Source: Verrucomicrobiota bacterium (lineage in GTDB: Bacteria; Verrucomicrobiota; Verrucomicrobiia; Opitutales; Opitutaceae). Taken from it: DNA of 25,461 bases. The stretch lies in contig JAEWIY010000084.1 in assembly GCA_023386835.1 (NCBI GenBank), forward strand, positions 1-25,461, given 5' to 3'. The first letter of the stretch is position 1. Every line of letters starts with the position of its first letter. The notes beneath the pieces are model-generated. The model was not told where the DNA came from, did no database searches, and worked only from the letters and a program-made list of their open reading frames with translations. Shown here in pieces: positions 22,414 through 25,461 of this stretch. A program made the position numbers and the translations under genes.

Positions 22414-24320
22414 GGTTTCGGCGTGGCGAGCCGCGTGACGGCCTCGATGCCGCTGGCATCCTGAACCGTGTACGACACCGTGTCCCCAAAGTAGCGGGCA
22501 AAGACCTGGCGGCTCGGACGGGCCGAGGGATCCGTCCAGCGCTGCGGCGGTTCGTTTTCGCCTTCTTCGCCCTCTTCCGCGGCTTCCGCGGCCTCCTGCT
22601 GCTGACGCAAGGCGAGGTTCTCGATGGTATTCACGAGCAACGCGAACATCGAGGCGGTGTCCTGGACCTGGAACGCGTTGGCCTCGGCCGGCACGGAGGC
22701 CAGGCGCTCCCGAGTGTCCTTGCGATCCCAATACGAATCGCCGCCCCGGGCGAGCGCCTGAAGCGCCTGCTCGAGCGGTTGCGGGTTGCCGGTGGTGAAG
22801 AAGACGTAGCCACCCGCGATCGCGTAGTGCGCGCCCTTCGCTCCGCCTTGCTGGCCCCCGGCGGCGGGCGGCGTTACCGAGTTGATCTTGTAGGAGAGGT
22901 AGTCACGCGTGCGCACCGGCGACGACGCGCCGTCGCTCGGCTTCGGCATCAACGTGGCCAAGGCGCGCTCAATCGCCGCTTCGTCCCGCACCGCGATGCC
23001 AAAAAGTTGTGGGATATCCTCAAGGCCGGGCGTGGTGCCTGGCGCCGGGTTCAGCTCACTGGGCGAAAGGTGCTGCGCGATCACCAGCTCGTCACCGAAG
23101 TGCCCCATCAAGTCCTTCTTGATGTCGACACCCGTGTTCTTGGCGACCTGTCCCTGCATGCCCTGCACCATGCCGGCGAGCGGCGGGCTGATCGTATTGA
23201 GAATCTGCTCCAGGCGCGGCAGGAGCTGCCCCACGTCAAAACGATAAACCGCGATGTTCTGCCAGTTCGCCGGAATCCACTTCGGGCGGGGCAGCCCCGG
23301 CGTCTGATGCTGCAGCAGCGAGAAGATGCCGTTCGGCGCGCTGTAGTTCAGGCGGTAGCGGGCGACCGACTCCTCCTCGGTCGTGTGCCACGACATGACG
23401 AGATCTTCCATCACATCCAGGCCGACGCCCTGCACAATGGCCTGCGCCGTCGGCACCATCGGGTTCTCATTGCCTGCCAGCGACTTTTCCATGCCCGCCT
23501 GGAAGAGCTCCACCAGCGGCGGCAACCGCAAAGCAAACAGCACGTCGGGAGAGTTCGCGGTGTCACGAAGCCGCTGATACCGGGCCGAGGAGGCGAGCGG
23601 CTCGCGCACGCCTCCCGTCTTCTGGGCGTCGATCGTCGCCAGGACCGTAGTCTTGTCGGGCGAAAGAATCAGCACGCCGTCGTTCACCGCCCAGATCAAG
23701 GGCATCTCGGGCGAGTCGTCCTCCTCCTCTTCAACGTATTCGTCCTCCGAGTACTCCTCGTCGGCCTGGGCGTGGTCGTCCTCCGCCTCGTCCTCGTCCT
23801 CCGACGGAAGCGGCAACAGCGTATGCACGGTCACACCCGCGTACTCCTCAGACTCGGCCGTCGCCCGGCCCTTCTCCACGCGGCGCTCCCCGGACTTGCG
23901 CATGAACTCTTCGATCCGGCCGGCATTGCCGCCAAACTCGGCGAGCATCATGAAGGGCAGCGGCCCTTCGGCTCCCGCCGCGATGTAGTCGTCGAGCCGA
24001 CCGATCGACAGCAACGCGCTGCCCTCAATCCACTCCATGACTTCGGCCGGGGTGAATCCGGTCTCCGCACGGGCGGTCTCATTAAACTCGGCCCAGGCAC
24101 CTTGCTCGCGCAAGGGAGCCAACCACCGCTGGATCTCCTCATCGGCCCATGCGCGGGCGAATGGGCCGTTGGCGAAGTTTTCGCGGACCCGCGGCACATT
24201 GTCGAAATCGACGACGAGCACGGCATCCGCCGGGACAAGGCGTTGGAGCGGCACAGCCGCGCTGAGCGAGGCAGCGGCCGCGCACGCGGCTGCAAACACG
24301 GTGAGGAGGGGCTTGATCAC
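22410..24320 (-). CDS. Exported protein of unknown function with acidic tracts (636 aa)
   Basis: No named family is recognised. Residues 1 to about 21 form a signal peptide (IKPLLTVFAAACAAAASLSA). After it comes RLVPADAVLVVDFDNVP, reminiscent of secreted bacterial proteins that begin LPADT-x-x-x-x-x (DUF3352-like, uncertain). A strongly acidic insertion spans about residues 172-203 (SEDEDEAEDD ... EEEEDDSPE) and a Glu/Ala-rich stretch lies near 575-592. The rest alternates strands and helices with repeated themes such as GVDIKKDLMGHFGDELVI and GLDVMEDLVMSW, which may reflect an internal duplication. GTG 24320 puts the signal peptide at the N-terminus; a TTG at 24353 would add 11 residues. It lies 60 nt after the protease gene and overlaps the VCBS gene start by ATGA, so these three are very probably one operon. 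Confidence 0.85.
   Translation of the reverse strand: MIKPLLTVFAAACAAAASLSAAVPLQRLVPADAVLVVDFDNVPRVRENFANGPFARAWADEEIQRWLAPLREQGAWAEFNETARAETGFTPAEVMEWIEGSALLSIGRLDDYIAAGAEGPLPFMMLAEFGGNAGRIEEFMRKSGERRVEKGRATAESEEYAGVTVHTLLPLPSEDEDEAEDDHAQADEEYSEDEYVEEEEDDSPEMPLIWAVNDGVLILSPDKTTVLATIDAQKTGGVREPLASSARYQRLRDTANSPDVLFALRLPPLVELFQAGMEKSLAGNENPMVPTAQAIVQGVGLDVMEDLVMSWHTTEEESVARYRLNYSAPNGIFSLLQHQTPGLPRPKWIPANWQNIAVYRFDVGQLLPRLEQILNTISPPLAGMVQGMQGQVAKNTGVDIKKDLMGHFGDELVIAQHLSPSELNPAPGTTPGLEDIPQLFGIAVRDEAAIERALATLMPKPSDGASSPVRTRDYLSYKINSVTPPAAGGQQGGAKGAHYAIAGGYVFFTTGNPQPLEQALQALARGGDSYWDRKDTRERLASVPAEANAFQVQDTASMFALLVNTIENLALRQQQEAAEAAEEGEEGENEPPQRWTDPSARPSRQVFARYFGDTVSYTVQDASGIEAVTRLATPKP
23705..23811. 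repeat. GAG/GAC-rich low-complexity tract in the 636-aa protein gene
   Basis: On the plus strand this reads as repeated TCCTCC/GTCCTC words, encoding on the minus strand the acidic insertion of the 636-aa exported protein. It resembles in composition, but not in exact sequence, the Asp-rich tract at 11225-11282. Confidence 0.75.
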
Positions 24321-24380
24321 GATAGGAGGGATGATTCGGACAGGAAAAAACAAGCAGGGCAGACGACGTAGGCGCTTGGT

Positions 24381-25376
24381 TTACCGGGCGGGCGTCGGGG
24401 CACTCTCCGGCTGGGGGCTGCTGGAGGAAGGCTGAAGATAGCGGAACCCGGCATTGGGGTTTCGCGGATCGAACGCGTACGCGTCGCGGTTCTGGAGAAA
24501 GGTTTTTAAGGTCGACGTCGGAATGGCGAAGTTGAGCCCCTCGATTCCCATCATCATCGGCTTCATGTTGTTGATGCCCACGACCTCGCCTCGCAGATTG
24601 AACAGCGGGCCACCCGAGTTGCCCGGGTTAAGCTGGGTGGTCGTTTGCAGGTAAAGCAGGCCGCCGAGCGCGCGATTGCGCACGCTGATGATGCCCTGGG
24701 AGACGGTCCGTTCGAGGCCGAGCGGACTGCCGATCGCGAAGACGGGCTGGCCCTCGCCCAACCCGTGGGAATCGCCGATCGGCACCGTGGGGAACACACG
24801 CTCATCGGAAACCTCGATCTTCAGCAACGCCAGGTCGAGCCGCGCATCCAACGCAACGATACGCACGCGATCGAACGTCTCCCGTTCGAGTCCCGCACTG
24901 CCGCGGCGAAACTGCGTCACGCTGATCTCGTATTCACCGGAAATGACATGCTGGTTCGTCACCACATAGCCCGCCGGGTGAATGATAAACCCGGAGCCGA
25001 GGCCGACCGGTGTGCGAATCTGCACCACGGCTTCACCGACACGGTCCACATTCTGGTTGACCGGCAGGATCGGCTGGTTTGCCGCGGTGCGGTACAGGTC
25101 CGGCGACGTGCCCGCCGTCGCGGTTTCGGCTTCGGTTTCTTCGGCCTGCACGCGCACGATCTCCTCCCGCGGGACCTCGAGAACCGTGTATCCAAGATCC
25201 ACGATCAAGCGGTCCGCCTTCTCGATCAGCACGTCGCCGACGATCCGCGCACCGCTCTTCAGCTCAACGGTGCTGGCCGCGCGCAACGAGGCGCCCGGCA
25301 CCACCATCATGAAGACGGATAGTGCCAGGACTCCGGCTCGCCAGGATGGCGGCAAACGGCGCAGCGCGTGGACCAT
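24381..25376 (-). CDS. Exported trypsin-like serine protease, HtrA-type without PDZ domain (331 aa)
   Basis: A chymotrypsin-fold protease of the HtrA/DegP (S1C) type, predicted to act in the periplasm. Residues 1 to about 34 form a signal peptide (AGVLALSVFMMVVPGASLRA). A short beta-rich module, about residues 35-76 (VELKSGARIVGDVLIEKADR then VPREEIVRV), precedes the protease domain. The catalytic triad is complete: His143 in VTNQHVIS, Asp181 in DARLDLALLKI and Ser254 in NPGNSGGPLF. After LNFAIP the chain ends with a Pro/Ser-rich tail where HtrA proteins carry one or two PDZ domains; none is present. ATG 25376 starts the signal peptide. It is the first gene of the three-gene minus-strand cluster ending at 20140, and may process or quality-control its neighbours (inference). 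Confidence 0.92.
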   Translation of the reverse strand: MVHALRRLPPSWRAGVLALSVFMMVVPGASLRAASTVELKSGARIVGDVLIEKADRLIVDLGYTVLEVPREEIVRVQAEETEAETATAGTSPDLYRTAANQPILPVNQNVDRVGEAVVQIRTPVGLGSGFIIHPAGYVVTNQHVISGEYEISVTQFRRGSAGLERETFDRVRIVALDARLDLALLKIEVSDERVFPTVPIGDSHGLGEGQPVFAIGSPLGLERTVSQGIISVRNRALGGLLYLQTTTQLNPGNSGGPLFNLRGEVVGINNMKPMMMGIEGLNFAIPTSTLKTFLQNRDAYAFDPRNPNAGFRYLQPSSSSPQPESAPTPAR

Positions 25377-25461
25377 CGGGATGCGACATTCGGCGAACCG
25401 CGCCCGCCGTCAAAACATGTTTACGCAGCGCCCGCCGAATCCGGCGGGCCCCGCGCCGCCG
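25377..25461. promoter_or_regulatory. Upstream region of the protease cluster, with palindromes
   Basis: Contains the palindrome AAACATGTTT (25413-25422) and a perfect 8-bp hairpin, GCCCGCCG (25430-25437) with CGGCGGGC (25442-25449), around a 4-nt loop. GCGCCCGCCG occurs twice (25400-25409 and 25428-25437). A TTGACG on the minus strand (about 25404-25409) could be a -35 element but has no good -10 at 17 nt. The region is cut by the window end. Confidence 0.4.

Noticed and set aside
22414..22731. Upstream extension of the VCBS gene frame
   Set aside because: It lies wholly within the preceding gene in another frame, and the ATG at 22413 gives a proper signal peptide and an ATGA overlap.
22779..24371. 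Plus-strand open frame of 530 codons opposite the 636-aa exported protein gene
   Set aside because: The minus strand has a signal peptide and an ATGA-coupled downstream gene. The plus-strand translation is Arg/His-rich with no domain.

Overview
The window is a stretch of high-GC bacterial chromosome with no phage, transposase, CRISPR, rRNA or tRNA signature. The gene mix suggests the PVC superphylum, most likely Verrucomicrobiota (Opitutales-like): a Tat-exported Gfo/Idh/MocA oxidoreductase beside an exported amidohydrolase, several large secreted proteins of no family I can name, an FG-GAP/VCBS repeat protein, a sigma-54-type promoter, and a near absence of Shine-Dalgarno sequences. The taxon is an inference from gene content, not from a marker gene. 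The first 45 bases are almost pure C/G homopolymer and look like a contig-end artefact.

Layout. 105-2880 (minus): a periplasmic prolyl oligopeptidase followed by a small two-helix membrane protein. 3288-7453 (plus): a signal-peptide-bearing phospholipase D/cardiolipin synthase-like protein, an exported amidohydrolase, and a Tat-signal Gfo/Idh/MocA oxidoreductase. 7567-12235 (minus): penicillin-binding protein 2 (mrdA), with an unrecognised 890-residue exported protein encoded upstream. 12236-12515 is a divergent regulatory region with several dyad symmetries and a near-perfect sigma-54 (-24/-12) promoter driving a 100-residue two-helix membrane protein (12516-12818), which ends at a strong intrinsic terminator. 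13023-13808 (minus) is an alpha/beta hydrolase, divergent from mutS (13902-16463, plus). 16450-16640 holds what looks like the C-terminal remnant of a CLC chloride channel gene, wedged between mutS and a J-domain/coiled-coil protein (16644-17651, minus). 17860-18879 (plus) is an LLM-class flavin oxidoreductase; 19146-19868 (plus) is a multi-pass membrane protein; 19865-20053 (minus) is a small disordered protein sharing its TTAA stop with that neighbour. 20140-25376 (minus) is a tight three-gene cluster: a trypsin-like (HtrA-type, PDZ-less) protease, a 636-residue secreted protein with acidic tracts, and a 757-residue FG-GAP/VCBS repeat protein, the last two coupled by an ATGA overlap.

Functionally the window is dominated by envelope and exported proteins (nine or ten of fifteen intact genes), plus DNA mismatch repair and two cytoplasmic enzymes. 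The parts most worth a second look are the sigma-54-controlled small membrane protein with its palindrome-rich upstream region, the three-gene secreted cluster at the right end, the 890-residue exported protein upstream of PBP2, and the CLC remnant.
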